A DNA stretch of 64,000 bases from Ctena decussata (lineage: Eukaryota > Mollusca > Bivalvia > Lucinida > Lucinidae): the NCBI GenBank assembly GCA_963989385.1, contig OZ022509.1:77832667-77896666 (forward strand). Reading direction: 5' to 3'. Under the pieces are notes generated by a model. It was not told where the DNA came from. It saw only the letters and a program-made list of their open reading frames with translations, and did no database searches. Numbering within the stretch: position 1 is the first letter of the stretch; each line of letters opens with the position of its first letter. Of this stretch, positions 26,501 to 40,338 are shown piece by piece. The position numbers and the translations under genes were made by a program.

Positions 26501-29500
26501 AAAACTTTTGGCGGAAGAGAGACAAAAAGTTTCGGCTTTGGAGAAAAAGCTTAAGCTTATCGGAAGTGAAAATCTTTCTTCCGCCATGTCCGATGACGTC
26601 AAACTGCACATGCGCGAGAAGGAGCTTTTGCTCTCCGAGGTAGGTTCCTTACGGTGGTCATGGATGGATGTACGGATGGGTGGCTTGTGGTTTTACTGCG
26701 GCTGCAACAATATTTCAGTCATATCGAGCCGATGGAAGGATGAAAAGTTTTGCTATTGGTTTGGTCATCTTTCCCAGTGTTCACATGCCGTCAGAACGAT
26801 GTCATATCGACGCAATTTGCCAGTTCGGTTTGCATTTGACAGTGAGCTTCTGTTATACAACAATGGAAACCTTGCGAGACCGATGATTGAGAGGCTATCT
26901 AATCAAGTTAATGCCTAGTCCAGATTCTGTCTTAAAATTAACGGGTAAATATCCGTGTTTTCCTACCATTTTCATTGAGGAGGAACAATTTCATCACTTT
27001 CTTGTTCCTTTTCTGGATAATGTATCTGTTTAAGTTGGTGTGTGTGTTGGGCGCGGATGGATGGGGGAGTGGGAGGAGGGGCGGGGTCTTCACTTAAATG
27101 AAAGAATTTCCTCTAAAAGGAGTGAAGCGGCCTTTAAAAGTTGATACCATTAGAGAAGGGAGGTAGACTGAAAGACAATAGAGCTACTTCCCCTGAACGT
27201 GTAAATCCATTCACCTTAATGCTGGTTCCTACTTTACCAGTTACAGGAGAGCCAGAAGCATGTGCGGATAGCCAGCGATCAAGTACGCGGACTGACGGAC
27301 AAACTAAAGAGAGTAGAATCTGATAAATGGCGTTCCTCCCCGAAGTCGGGTAGACGAGCGGCTAATGTAAGTACACTCGGAATACATGCATCATTACTTA
27401 TATATAGGCAGCTCTTACATAATTCTGACTCGTTTCTCCTGCCAGTTTGGGTCAGCTATACTGTTGGGCAACATATATGAGCTGCTACACGACAAAACCA
27501 ACACAATGGACTTTGCTGTCGGCATGGAGGTAGCTTCGACTCTAAGCTACCTTGTAAGCGCACGTGTCTACGCTGAGCGCATATGTCATTTTGTTGGTTC
27601 TGTCGTGTGGCGGCTCACATCGACTTGTTCCACAAGATGGCTGAGCTTTTGCAACTCATAACTGATCAAATATTGCGCATTTAAGACGATAAACCTGGAA
27701 TGAATTTTATTATTTTCATTTATGCGGCCCGTCACCAGAGCGAGAGGACGAGATCGAATAAAATTTGTGCCAGAATTACTATCGTCCGATTACATGCATC
27801 CTCTATTTAATTGTATTGCCCGTACATGTAAAAACTACCCTGCTTAAGTAAAATGGGTACACGTCCATCGAAGTTTCATGTTTGTTTTGCTTTTTTTTTT
27901 GCAAAGAATAACTTGTGTATTTTTATGTTTGCTTACCTAGGTGAAATCCTTCAAAGAAGGAGTCAACTCTGAAAGGAAAGAATTTGCTCCCGCAGGAGCA
28001 AATTCATTCCTTTAAAAGTTGACTCCCACTGAGAATGGAGAGAAAAATAAAATAACAGAGTTGCCTTCTCTGAAAGTGTACCCATTCAGCTAAATCTTAA
28101 TTATATTTTCTATTATAGCCATCAGTAGATATTTATTCCGCCATAAAGTAGAAATGATAGTTTCTATTTCTAAAGATGTATACGGCTTGCACATGCACAT
28201 GTACTCTCTTTCTCCTTACAAACACATATATTTAGTTGCACTACATGTACCCACTTACTTTTCTAGCTTTGGCAATAAACCAAGACAAGCCCCACTGCAT
28301 GACATGTATATAGGGTTTGGTTTTGCCTAAATTTGAATCTGCCCAGCAGGCACATGACGTTGAAATGACGTCGTACTGACGTCGATGCCACGTAAAGACG
28401 TCGCATCGACGTCAGTATGACGTCATTTTGACGTCATGTGCCCGCTGGGTGGTGACTGTCTGGTACATTATGTGCATGTGATGTTACGAAGCACTTATAA
28501 GCTGTTGGCTAGCATTTTTCAAACGGTATATAAAGATAACGGTGCTCCTGGAGTATCTTCGTAAGCAAAGGGTACTAAGTCCACCTTGTTCCTTATGTAC
28601 GTAAGGGAAAAAGTTTGCTTAGCGTCCTTGGCTTGCGAAGATGATCCTGTAGAAGCAGTCGATAAGGCTTTCCGAATATTTGTGGTTTTGAAATTCAGAA
28701 TAAAAAAAATTGGTTTAAACATATCTTTTTTCTTTTGATATTGTAACATACATGTATGTGGTATATAAAACAGCCTTGGGAAAAAGAACGAAAGCTGGGT
28801 GCTTTTAGAGTTCATCTCCCTAACAAAAACAAACAAAATAAATACATAACATTTTAAATTCTGGAATTAACAAAAAATGTCCATGCTATAATGGTTCAGT
28901 GGCAATTTGTTTGTCCGAATATTTGAGAACTGTACAGTTATGATCCAAAACTTGAAATTTTAATACATGTGAAAATTGGAGAATAGTTTTAAAAATATGA
29001 AAATCTTTGAAATTCTAGGGCTCAACGGCCTCCGTTGATGATGTCTTTCTGGATACAAAGGAGAAAGAATCAGTTAAATCGGTATAAACATGTTGTCTGT
29101 GTTATAAAATATGTTGTTTACGTCAAAAAAACTGTTGTTTAGGTCATGTGTTATGTTGTCTACGTCACTAAGGCCCGATTTCACGTCGCACTTAGCACAC
29201 CGATTAGCACTCGGAACACCAAAATTTTACATTGCACCTTAAGGTGAAATAGACCACTGACATGTTAATCTAACTGTGACGTGAAGTCGGGCCTAAATGT
29301 GTTGATTTATGAAAAATAGGGGTTGAATATTGTCAGAGTCTTTGCTTATTGGTACATATTGTATTTTGCGAGTCCCTTATAATTTTGAATCAGTTTTCCA
29401 TTAGTGCTGTTCAAAACTAACAATGTCGTTAGGAAAGGAGATAACAAATTTACAATTTAATTACAGGGGGAATACCAAGGGCGTAGCTACCTATACGGCA

Positions 29501-32500
29501 AATACGCAAGTGCGTATTGAAATTTTGTCAAAATTGACAAAATTTCAAAACGCACCTGCATATTTGCATGCTGAATATTTATAAATTAGACAAGATTTCA
29601 ATACCAATTACCAAAGTGGCTGAAATACTAGTTTTCCCTTCAAGAAGTAGAGAATAAAACATGGTTGTGCGTATTATGAAATTGCCCCTAGTTACGCCCC
29701 TGAATACCCCAGGTATTTTTGGTTCAAATTGTGAGGAGCTATTACATTCTTTATAGCCAGTGTCTTTTTTCCAGCTCATATTTTTTCCGTAAAAGAATAA
29801 AAACCCACTTGAATTCATGCGTGACATCAACAAAAAGACTACACAAATCTGTGGTTAACTTGCACCGTCGATGTTTGGAACTGTTGGATACAGACATCCA
29901 ATAATCAGTGGATGTTACAAACTTGAGTATTCTAAAACTGAAGTAAGTTCATGATAACCAGTTATAGGTTACATCTCTGGACTCAGTGTTTGAATCTCCA
30001 CAAACCATTAATAGAGTCATATACAAGCCTGTTACACTCTTTCCTAATTACCACTTGCAATCAAAATAACCAGCAGGACTGTTTTTAAGTACAGTTAATA
30101 TAAATAATTTTCCTTTGGTAGGAGGTCGAATGTCAGCGTTGCGCCGAACTACAAACGGTCAAGGACCAATTGAGAGACGAACTCATCACATTCAAGGCCA
30201 AAGCTGAGGATCTTGAAATCAAAGTTGATGAGGTAAGGAAATTGATCCGCGACACGACAAAACCAACAAAGTGGCATGTGCGCCCAGCGAACACTCAGAT
30301 CAGCCTGGGCATCCGCTAGCTTAGAGTTTTAGTTAGCCTTTAAGCCCACAGCGAATACTCTGGTCAGACTGGGCGGCTGCGCAGGCTGATCTGAATCTTG
30401 GCTGGGTGCACATGCCACTTTGTTGGTTTTGTCGTGTCGCGGCTCAAATATAAACAGATCAGATCAGTACCAGTTACAATATGAGTCATGTTAGTTTGAT
30501 TTATACTCTCCTTGCCAGGCGGAACATCGAACTGGCATAGGGCGTAAAAATATGTTCGTAAAACAGACTGTTACCAATTTGTTTTTTTCCATCATTAATA
30601 CGTATTCCTGCTATTACACCACACAATCTCTTATAAGCTTTCAACTTATTTTTGCAAATATAATTAACATGTTACCATAGCAATACATGACATCACGTGT
30701 ATGCTAGCTACGACGTGTGACTATTTTTAGGTCAACTTTGGTAAGGAGATAATTGTTATCTTTATTATTTAGGATAATTTAAACGAAATTGAGAATTTAG
30801 GTACATATTCCGTTTAAGCCAGGTTGTGGCTTCACAAACACACATATAATAATTCTTGATGATGATTTGTTTCTGAAACCCACTATTAACTATCTAGAAC
30901 ATGTTTCCTTACAGATAGGAAATGAGATATGCGCATTTTCCCATTATTTATGAGCAACATCGTATTTCAGATAAATGAGATCTGGGTATCAAAGAGCGCC
31001 GCCTCTGAACGAGAGAAGACCATGATGGAACAAAAGTTCAAACAAAAGCTCCTCGAGTTCAAGGGTCTACAGGACAACTTCAATAAACTGAAGGAAGAAG
31101 ACAGAATGAAAGATATATTTCTTAAAGAGAGAGATAATGTTTTGAAGGAGAAAACAGGTGCTTACAAATTTACATTATTTTTATGCGTAATGATGCATAG
31201 ATTGTGCATATGCAGTGCCTGCCTTCTAAATTTATTATTTTCGCCGTATTTTATTGCTCAAATAGCAGCAAACGGGTCGGGTTACTTTGTACAACTTGTC
31301 ATGACATTAGCTACAGCCTTATGTTCAACAGCAACAACTAACAATTCCATGACTGCAACTATACCAATCGTTATGGGTGAACATATCAGGCTGGTAAGAG
31401 CATGCACAGTTCACATATACATAAGCCTTTTTCACAACGCGGCTAAATACGTTGACAGTTATGTTATTTCCCGGACCACCAAATCGTTTTGGGTGCGTTC
31501 GTACAGACTCGAGTCATAATCTTTTATCATTTTATTCCATTTCATCTATTTTATAATATGATCTTGATTGAAATTGTATTTGATGATAATTCTTTGACAT
31601 GTTTCTTTATTTTTACGTAAAACGTACATATTGTGATCCCAAAATAGAACCGTCTCACCAAGACGATTCTAATGAGGGGTAGCAACATATGCGATTAAAT
31701 GCAGATTCAAGATAAAAAATCTTTTTAAATATAACCTAAATACTCCCACGTATTTAGAGCTATGACTACATTTGACTCTAGGTATAATAACAAGAAAGGA
31801 GGAGATAATACAAGAGCAAGAGGAGATAATTCGACAGAGGGAGGAAGATTTACAGTCCCTACTAGACCAAATCTCACAGAGAGAGAAACAGATTAAAGAT
31901 CTTACTGGTGAGTAAATACTAGTTTTACCATTAAAGCGCCAAAAAACGAGATGAAAAATTGTATGTCCTCTTTCAAAACTATTCCGTCCAAGTTATGTCA
32001 TATTGAGAATTCAAAGAAAAGAGGGTAAACAGTGTAGATCTAGATGACTCAACTCATTATGAGATTTTTGCAAATGAAACTTGCTTTCGTTTTCAGCGCT
32101 TTGTGGGTTAAGCAGCAGCTTTCTTTTACAGAACAAGTACCTCACCTGGCATTTGAATAAACAAAAAGCTAGTTATGGCAAAAATCATGCCACTGCACTA
32201 AAATTAAGATCAACAATCGTTGGCAACACGCGAGCGATCCAATGATTGAAAGGTGAATTACTGGAAAATAACATCTACGACACATTTTCGTCTGAATATG
32301 AAGTTAATGCATGGACATAAGAACATGCATTTATTTTACCAACTCTTTGAAAAATTTTATTAGCATTACATGTACTTGGTGAGGTACTGATCGTTGCAGG
32401 ATTGTATGTATGAAATGTAGATTGCTATGCCCTGACACATAAAACGAGCAAGAAATATTAAGCACTAATATGCATTATTTCAAATACCGGTATGCGATCG

Positions 32501-35500
32501 CCTGAAAATTGTTTATTCATCACATGATATATCTTCCTTCAGAAACCATACGGTTACGGGACGATCGTTTGAAAGAGAAGGATGAGATTCTTCAAAAGCT
32601 TAATTCTAATTTAGAAGAAAAGATTGAAGAACTTCACTATCTAGAAGAAGAGGTCCAAGATTCAACGTTGAAACGAAAAGAAAGTGAAACACTTATCGCT
32701 GAAATGCAAGAACAAATCGCAGAAACTCAGAAGGGCGACAAATCCGAAATGGAGAATGAAAATGACAGATTACACGCTGACATTGACAACTTAATGGTCA
32801 ATATAACGGATCTCCATGGTGATAAGATGACTCTTCAAAATGAGTTAGACAAAGCCAAGCATGCGCTAAGTGAAGCCATGCTTATGTGGGACCGGGATCG
32901 GTCGACGTTAGGTGCGGAACTTAACATCGCACGGGAAAAAGTGAGAATGCATGAGATTACAGCTAATAAGTCAGACTCAAAAGCAATATCGACTTTAAGA
33001 AAAGAGGTGCACAATATTCTTGAGATTAAGGAGAAGCTGGCTAACGAATTGCGGATTACCAGAATGGAACATGATAATAATGTTAGAATTCTCCAGGCGG
33101 AAAAGTTTAAATTAACAGAGGAACTCACCTCTAAAATACGAATGCTGACCAAAGAAATGTCTGACAATGACAAAATGTCTGACGAATTGTTCACGCTCAG
33201 GGGTCAGGTGAGTGTTCTTACTCAGTTTCATAAAACAAATGAGCGGCGACACGACAAAACAAACAAAGCGGCATGTGCGCCTTGCGAGGACTCAGATCAG
33301 CCGTTGGGCACCCGCCAAGTCTGATAAGAGTCTTCGCTGTGCATTTAACTTGTAGCTGACGGTCTAAACTAGCTCAATGCTGACAGCCTGGGCGGATGCT
33401 GGGTGCACATGCCACTTGATGGTTTTGTCGTGTCACGGCTCATATACCTTCTGTACCTGTTTTTAGCATCAAAATTTGTGCTGATGTCAAATACTGAAAG
33501 GAAAGGGGAACGTATTAGATTTGCTTTCATTGAATTTGGTTGATTGATTGTTTGGGTTTTACGGCTCTTTGAGACAGTATTTAAGTCTTATCGAGCCATC
33601 TCCCAGAGAGAGGGAGAAAGAAAAGGGTATACAAGGTGAGAGAAAAAATATTCAAACAAACCCCACCTGCACCTACTGCAAACACAGAAGGCCCTTGCCC
33701 TTATATGATCCAAATTAGTAGAACGCCCCGGCGCTGAAAGTTACTCACCACCATCACCCGACCATGACTACCCATGCTTTCATTGAAAATGTCCGTCTAT
33801 GGTTATCAGTGTTCATATAATACCAGTACCTTTTGCCGGTAGAATGAGTTCTTTATGAGCTAAAGGGCAATTTAGGCGATTTTAATTGGGAAAATTATTT
33901 TCGCCATAAACGAGAAATACATTTTTCCATTACTATGCGAAGCACTTAGTTGTCCATATATGTCTGCCGATTTTAGGGATAACTTAGGCTCCATAGATTT
34001 TATGCAAACAGAAAAGGCGCTGAAGCATATGCTGGTCTGAGTCTTCATTCGTATATTCAACATGTTCTCATTGGGTGGATTATAAGGATCTGTCATGGGT
34101 GTTAGGTGTGGATAGAAAAATCCGTCACGAGGGTCACTGTTCGGCATCACGAGGCTTGCCGAGTGATGCCGACCAGTGATCCCGAGTGACGGATTTTTCT
34201 ATCCGCACCTCACACCAATGATAGATACTTTTTCTTGCACACCACGTTTTGTTTTAACTTCAGAACCTCTTAAAATGCGTAATGCTAGCGCTTGAGAGGT
34301 TTAATTTGATTTTGAAAGAAGGCGCCGCTTTCAACGCCCGCCATTCGGCTTTTTACGTCAACGACTGGCGTGCATAAACTGACGTCATTTTTACCGTCTT
34401 CGTGACGTCATCATCTTAAATGCCAACGTCACTTGACGACGCAGATACTTGAGCTCCTATACAACATATGCATTGACAGCTCGTGATTTTTTTCCGGTCC
34501 TGGGTCAGAACACCAGGGTAAGATGAGATTTTCTATCCCAGGTGGAAAGAATGGCATTTTCTATCCGGTGTGCAAGAATATCTCTTAACTTCTCAGTGCC
34601 CCGGATAAGAAGGGGTAATATGAATGATTTAGAGATACTTGTACATAACAATATTTTGCGGCCCCTCGTTAGAACCGTCTCGGTGAGACGGTTCTGATGA
34701 AAGACCACAGCATATGTTTTCGTTGAGATATAAGAAAAAAATATCTCTGAAATATCCTCAAAACCTTACTTTACATGAAACTTTACTTGTGTTACATATG
34801 TGCAGGAGGATATAAACTATCAGCTTCACCACCACGAGAAAATTCTGCGAGCAGAATATATGGCGATGAAAGTGAGATATGAGACGCAGCTTGAACGACT
34901 GCAGAAAGAACATATCCAGGTAAACACATTTTCACAATCAATGTGAACATGTTTTCTGTCTTTTTTCAACACCTGCCAACCCAAAAGTCTAACACCATCA
35001 CGCCCAACCAGCGGTATATCAAATTTTAAACCATGACCATTTGAAGAAAGACAATGCCCTTTAAATATAGATTGAAAGCATTAAATTTAAAGAGTAACTA
35101 CACTTCAGGAACTGACTGAATCAGATCCCAAACCCTATCCCCTACATCAAAGGGAAAGATTGACAAAGACATCACAACAAACAATAAATTACAAGTGATA
35201 AGCCGAGTCAGCAGCTCTTTCCCAAATAGATGGCAACTCAGCTATCTTTATTGAACTAAATAATTTAGACCAACAGACGGGTTACAACGGACTAAGCAAA
35301 TTATATGAAAAACATTTAACAATTATTTTTACCTATTTTCTATTTTTATGAAGAAGGATTAAACTGAGAACACAATAAATTAAACAGCACCGAACATAAA
35401 ACAAATGCAACCGCAACAAAAGTACCGCCTTGGGACGGTCAGTAATAACTACTGTGGGGTTTAAACTCTACTCATAATGTCAGTATCGTAGTGTCTTGAG

Positions 35501-38500
35501 TTTGTTTACATTCCCCCAAGAGAGCGTCAGGTCTATTAAATATTCTCGAAATACTTTCAACTGCACATTCTAATGCCAGTTTAATGACATTTGATTGATC
35601 AAAAGCAATTGGAAAACGGCATTTGTACATCGATAAGTCCTCTGAAAATCAGAAACTTGGAAGTAGTTGGAACTGTTCAATTTGCGGCAATTTTTAGGTA
35701 CTCCTAAGAGCCGAAAATTTTAAAATGAAACTGGCCGAGCTGAATGTTAAGGAAGGAATTTGTGTTTGTTGATTTTATTGTTGTGTCACTCAAATATTCT
35801 GATTAAATCCTGACATTTTGAATTCTTGATGTGCTAACGTTGACAAATCACTACAGCCCGATTTTATTGATGTGTAAACGCGACGAAGCAACCCGGATAT
35901 AAAAAGCAAGAATTTGGGCTTAAATATTTTTCTAGTATATTTAGTATAATTTGGGCTTATCTAGTATTTAGTATAATTTGGGCTTATCTAGTATAATTTG
36001 GGCTTAAATATTTTTCTAGTAGACTTTATGAGAGCGTTGACGACGTCAACGCTCTCATAAAGTCCACTAGAAAAATATCTTTTTCAACATTTTTTTCAGC
36101 TGTTGACAATCTGTGAGAAGCTACAGCGGGAAAAGAATCTGGACCAGGAGATTATTGTTGGAATCCAGAAAGGCATGCAGAATATCAGGGAAACGTATAC
36201 CACGGATCTCTCGAGATGGAAAGACGAGAGAAACATACTGGAGAAACACATTTCACAGGTATGAGTGAGTTTTCTTTTTTTTAAATGATTTATACCTAGA
36301 GCATGGTTCATCCGCCTGCACGAAGATATAATCCACGGGCTAAGGCTAGCTCGTGGATTATATCTCCGTACAGGCGGACGAAAAGTGATCTATCTCACTT
36401 ATAGTACAATACCTACTGTAGACCTTGCACGTTATGGGGTATATCACGCTCAAGAAGTAGGTATCTGGGGTCAGTTCGATTGTTATTCAGAAAACACTGC
36501 AATATTTTCTAAAATATATCAGCTTCACTATTAATGAAGAACATTGCAACAACGTCGTAAATCTGCATCGTTGTTAGCACGTTGTATCATATGTCTCAGT
36601 ATTTCTGCGAATATTTAATTTATCTTTATTTTATATACAATGTACATGTTATACATGTAGTTAAATTGTGGAGAGTAAGGAGATAGTTCTACATCTGAGG
36701 TCCTAGGTAAAAGCCCTCAAGAGACATCTGATTGATCAAAGGTATTGAGAACAGCAGACGTTTTTAACAAAATGACTTAATTTCTCATGATATGGCTGAA
36801 AAGACAAAAGTCAGCCCATCTTTTTCTGCAAATGAGACGGATTTTAAACAGACTTTAAAAGTTCGTTTACACTATTATATTATCTTTGATCAAACTCTGA
36901 CAAAATTACATTCATCAGGAAATTTTGATAGATAGTCTTAAGGACAACTTTGATGGACTTGGTTAATTTCATCAAACTTTCACCGAACGGGAGTGACTTC
37001 TTTTTACCGACAAGTCAGAGTCCACCGGAATATTCAATCCAAGTAAAAGTAAACACATGAATTTGGAAACTCTAGAAGGTGCATTTAAATCTTTTGAAAT
37101 ACGCTGGCAGTGTAAAACAGCACTTTGATCAAGTTAGTCAAACTTTGACCAGAGCCTTGAAAGTGTAAACCGGTTTCCACCTATGTCGAATCAGTCTCGA
37201 TGCTGGCGTTGCTTTTTGCTACATACAACGTTTCAGCATTTTGTACATGTTCCATGATGTCTGGCTGCATTGTCTGTTTTATCTGTACATGTATTTTTGA
37301 ATGTTTAGATAGAGGAGGGTAAGGAGATAGCCCTACACCTGAGGTCTCAGATAGATGACCTCAAACGACAGCTGGCCGACCAAGAGGTGGAGAGGACAGA
37401 CCTTGTTAACAAGATGACGTTGGAACGGAAAAGCTGGGATATTGAGAAAGCAACGTTCAACAGTCATATCAACCAGGTGTGTGCTGCATGAATAAGAACA
37501 GTTCACGTTTGTCTGCATAAACGTATTTTAGTACCCATCTTTGCCCATTGTCTACAAATTCATATATTCTGTATAACTTTTCAGCATGAAAACGTTTACT
37601 TAAATAGAAGGCTGACAACCGCAGTCGTAATTGTTACCAAAGTAGCACTCTCACCCCACTACGCTAGAAGTGTTAAACTTTTTGATGTTAAAGATTTTTA
37701 AAAAGCTTTCTATTTTCTTTTGCTATTTCAGGACTAAGGTTGTCAATATATCCTTGATTGCTAGTTTGGTTTCAAAACTACTATCGGAGGCCAAATAGTA
37801 TATACGAATTAAACCCAGTTGTTTTGGGACAGATATATACGATTTTAGCGAAGTATTGTTTGTACAAAATATTAAATAAGAATATGAGTGTGTCACAAAT
37901 TTGACTTTTGATCCTGATGCCAGACTCTATTGATATGTATAAACTTGTAATTAAATGTTGTTGACAGTTAAAACCCTGTTATGTACCTGGCAATTTACAA
38001 ATTATGAAGAAAAGTTGCAAATGCATATCAGAATATTTTACATGCTCTTAGCAAGTCTGTTATTTTGCTGCCCTAGGGTAAAATCCTTGAATCTATTTAT
38101 TTTCAGCTTTTTATGTTCTTTAAATATTTTCCAGTTAGAGGAACAGCTGGGCGTCTTTATCCAGGCCCAATCTAAACGGCAGGACATGCAGTACCGTATG
38201 GAAGTCACGTGGGAGAAAGAGCGTGAGGAACAGAAACGCCTGTTAAAGGAGGCTCATACCTTGACCATGGACTTACAGGTACATATACATGCATGTTCAT
38301 ATGAAGGAAGCTTAAACCGTTTATGACTGGAGACCCTTAAATTTTTCGTTACGAAAGCCTTCAGCCTAAGAACTTTTTATAGTGTTCTATTAATCCTTCC
38401 GAGGATTATGTCAGAAAATAAAATAAATAAATAAAAAAATAGATAAAAACAATAAATGAAGAAATAAATAAAACACTGATCTGATGGCTCACAGGAATTT

Positions 38501-40281
38501 GCACTTCCATCTTGTTCGCTTCTAAAAATTAATGTTGAAGCGAGACGAACGTTACAGCAAGTTACACTGTTTCAACGTTTTATAACAGAACAAAATTCAT
38601 CCCTTAATTCCTGATCAAAACTTAAATAAAAGAGTGTCGGTAACGATATCAAATTCCTCATTAAATCTTTAATAAAAGAGTGCCAGAAACGACGTCAAAA
38701 GCTGAAAGCTAATAGGAGACATACAAACCGTTACCCTATAAAATTTGAACGCACAACATAGTCCTTGACAGGATTTTGTTATCATCTCCTTGCTTATCGA
38801 AACCGTATAAGTTGAGGCTGTTGCAGGTGAAAATCCTTTCCCGCATGGCGAAGCTATCCGCATTACTGTCGTACTAAGAATTTTTATCCGCATCACCTTC
38901 GTGCGGATAAGAAAACTAATCATCACCACCGTTCGGCAAATAAGCATTCTCTACTGTTTAATTCAGGATCAGCTTCAGAAACGAGAAGAGGAGCATGCCC
39001 GGGAAAGAAAGAACCTACTTGAACAGCTGGAGAAAGAAAGAAGAAATTCGGAGAAAGAGAAAGCTACTTTAGAGAAAAAGGATCTAGAGGTGAGACGGGG
39101 ATTAAAATAACATGTAGAGCGGCGAAACAGCAGACAGCAAAGTTTACGTCTGCAAAATTTCATAAATGTTTTGTTCAAGCTGTATCATATTGAGAATTCA
39201 ATTGAAAGGAAGAAATACAGTGTTGATCAAGATGAGGTGGCTCATTATCAACCGCTTTATCTAGAATAACGCTGTAAATTCATCTATTTTCAAGTTTGTT
39301 TTGGCCCTTTAAGAGATGAGGATTCCAGCATGGTCAGCGTGGTTTCATTACTAAAAGGAGTGACGCAATTTAGTTGTGTAAATACACTTTTATACAGACA
39401 AATATGCAAACATTTGTACCATATGATGCCGCTGTTATTCTGTGCATATCGTCGTGTCATAAAACTCGTATGAACACACGTGTAATTAACACTTTGACGC
39501 GTATATGTAATGTCATTGACAAAATTCGTGTCAGCAATGCAAATCTTATTGAAATGATGTTGATTTTGAAGGCGATAAACTCCCATTTTAATAGATCATA
39601 TGCATTTCAAAATAAGCTATTTGAAATTTATACAACGAAGTGGTTAGCCGTGTCAGTTCTGATACAGTCGTTAGGGGAATGCAAAATGGAAATAACCTTA
39701 GAAAAAATAAGCTTTTTAAGGTAAACTATGAAACAGAATCATATGTGAAAACACAAATTTTAAGTAGATGCCAAAGGAGCGCTTTGGCAAAGTTTAGGTG
39801 TGGCGTAGCTCCTTTGCAAATAGAGACTGGTCGTTATAGCGCAACGCCAATTCATGAGCGTATTTGTTTCAATTGTACGGATTTAGTCGAAGATGAAATC
39901 CATGTCCTCATCTTGTGTCCAGTTTATCAAAATATAAGGTCTGTCTTGTTTGAAAAAGCAGTAAGTTTAAACGTGAACTTCTCATCATATAATGATACGG
40001 AAAAGTTTAGATATCTGATGTCTGATCGTGATATTGTGAAGTACTGTGCCAAGGCCTGCAGTGATATTCTCTTAGAACGGAGAAACATTCTCTTTCATTA
40101 AACATGTTTATATAATGTTTTTATGTAAATATCTTACTTGTACATTCATACCTTTTATCCTTCATAATCATAATCTCTCATACAAATGTAACTCAGATTG
40201 AGTGGTTTTGTACATCTCACATGAATGTTTTAATGTGTATATGTATCTTATATGTACAAAAGTGAGACTTTTAATAAATAA

Positions 40282-40338
<57 letters not shown>

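Noticed and set aside
32835..33194. 119-codon minus-strand frame
   Set aside because: Antisense shadow of the long coiled-coil exon 9.
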